Below, piece by piece: positions 47,731-48,804 of a DNA stretch of 48,804 nucleotides. Position 1 is the first letter of the stretch. Each line of letters opens with the position of its first letter. The notes below the pieces were generated by a model, which did no database searches, had not been told where the DNA came from, and was given only the letters and a program-made list of their open reading frames with translations. The DNA is from Tritrichomonas foetus (Eukaryota > Parabasalia > Tritrichomonadida > Tritrichomonadidae): contig MLAK01001193.1 of NCBI GenBank assembly GCA_001839685.1, positions 1 to 48,804 on the forward strand, given 5' to 3'. The position numbers and the translations under genes were made by a program.

Positions 47731-48804
47731 CATTAATTTTCAGAGTTTACTAGTAAATTAAATTCATTTCGAATGAACATACTTTTTTGATTTTGTGGTA
47801 TTCTCAAAATGGAATTTAATTTGGAACAATTCCCTGGTAGAACAAAAATAATTGGTTATCAAATATAAAAACGCAGAGATATAATATCAACTATGAAAAA
47901 AATGCATGAACATCGAACAGAAATTTCAATCAAGATAATAATTTCTTCAATTTTCGATTACTAATTAAAGTAAATAAGTACGAGAACAATCATGAATAAA
48001 GATTTTTTATTACATAATCATCAAAAATGTTGATTTTTATTCAAAGGCTTAATTCAGGATAAATTCGAGAAATACATACATAATCTAAAATTCTATAGTT
48101 TTTTGGTTTTTTATAAATCCTCTTTCTGTGTATCCAAAGAATAAACCTGGATAATTTTGAATAGTTATCGTTTTTGGAATTTCAATGAGATTGTGATGAT
48201 GGTCTTTCTTTTGTAAATCGGTCATATCACATAACACTAAGGTTTTTATACTCCAATGAAGCGAATCGTAATTGGTGGATTCCATCACGAATCCAATACA
48301 TTTAACCGGAGACCAATGATTTCAATCGATGTCCAGAGTGGATTTTTGAGCTAACCAGAAAAAAAAAATTGAATCTTCACAACAAAGTTTGTCTATTTAC
48401 TATGGTGAAATAAATACGGTTTATGGTGAAAGCATTCGTGAAAAAATAGGCACAATGAGCCTTACAGATTCTGTGAATGAGGATTTTTACTGATATCATG
48501 ATACCATTTTCAATCAAATATCATTTTCAATACGAAACTATACAAAAATATTAAGAATTCTGATGATCAGATGATTCTTGATCATAAAAAAGATTGACAG
48601 CGATTTCAAATTCTACTCTTATTTTTCACGAGAAATGGTTATATTTTTGCAATATCATTTTGGATATACAGTCATTCTCGATTGGTTTTCTGAGTATTTC
48701 GATTGGATTTCCTAGAAAAAGTGGCTTTTTCGAAACTTTTCTGATTGTTTCGAAATGCTTTCTTTTTGTTTCGATTGAAATTCCCAAAAAAGTGACCTTT
48801 TCGA
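47731..48804. other. gene-free end of the window
   Basis: AT-rich. On the minus strand, 48085-48288 reads like a protein tail (with YDSLHWSIKTLVLCDMTDL) and may be a gene remnant: the open frame ends at 48085 and upstream a neighbouring frame reads protein-like (about 48290-48345), but no start or family is recognised. An imperfect repeat is at 48697-48804. Confidence 0.35.
48697..48804. repeat. imperfect direct repeat, about 72-bp period
   Basis: The segment TTTCGATTGGATTTCCTAGA at 48697 recurs as TTTCGATTGAAATTCCC at 48769. Both continue as a run of As, then GTG and a CTTTTTCGA-like end. The second copy is cut by the window end. Confidence 0.65.

Overview
The window looks like nuclear DNA from a parabasalid protist, most likely a trichomonad of the Tritrichomonas type. 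It is AT-rich and about 25 intact protein genes lie on both strands without operon structure. None needs an intron. Several start codons sit 6-30 bases behind a trichomonad initiator (TCA followed by pyrimidine and T/A). Several stop codons overlap TAAA, the trichomonad cleavage/polyadenylation signal. Gene content fits a flagellated, phagotrophic anaerobe: Rab GTPases, a mitochondrial-carrier-family protein (hydrogenosome in these cells), a secreted hexosaminidase, a Myb factor and an axonemal inner-microtubule protein. The species call is inference from these features, not from a search.

Layout. 1-5.7 kb: cyclic-nucleotide phosphodiesterase, secreted GH20 beta-hexosaminidase and a CFAP144/FAM183-like protein, all on the minus strand. 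6-9.7 kb: a PPP-family phosphatase with an altered metal ligand, then a PP2A B56 regulatory subunit. 10.5-13.3 kb: a Rab GTPase and a Q/N-rich coiled-coil protein. 13.4-14.6 kb: a 1.2-kb DNA transposon with 14-bp terminal inverted repeats and an 8-bp target duplication, carrying a frameshifted gene remnant. 14.8-17.0 kb: a small surface-type membrane protein and a decayed gene. 17-22.6 kb: a 1057-aa LRRC9-like protein and a SAPS (PP6 regulatory) protein. 23.6-26.5 kb: EF-1alpha and a protein kinase. 27.2-31.3 kb: a GT77-like glycosyltransferase, a Stealth-family sugar-phosphotransferase and UDP-glucose 4-epimerase, a possible surface-glycan neighbourhood. 31.9-37.5 kb: a RasGAP-like protein, a FRAG1/DRAM-like membrane protein and a mitochondrial carrier. 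37.5-40.5 kb: a 3-kb gene desert with possible gene remnants. 40.6-47.7 kb: Myb factor, single-pass membrane protein, bromodomain protein, a TFIIF-alpha (RAP74) homologue and a Rab7-like GTPase. The last kilobase holds no intact gene.

Themes. Three protein-phosphatase genes (PPP catalytic, B56, SAPS), two Rabs and a RasGAP-like protein give a signalling and trafficking flavour. Adjacency in trichomonad genomes usually carries little functional meaning, so this is noted as co-location only. Ambiguous bases cluster in EF-1alpha and in the transposon, suggesting collapsed multicopy sequences. I found no CRISPR array, operon, rRNA or intact tRNA, and no clearly new multi-gene system. The best leads are the transposon with exact target duplication, the epimerase/Stealth/GT77 cluster, the phosphatase lacking a canonical metal-binding histidine, and the decayed genes.
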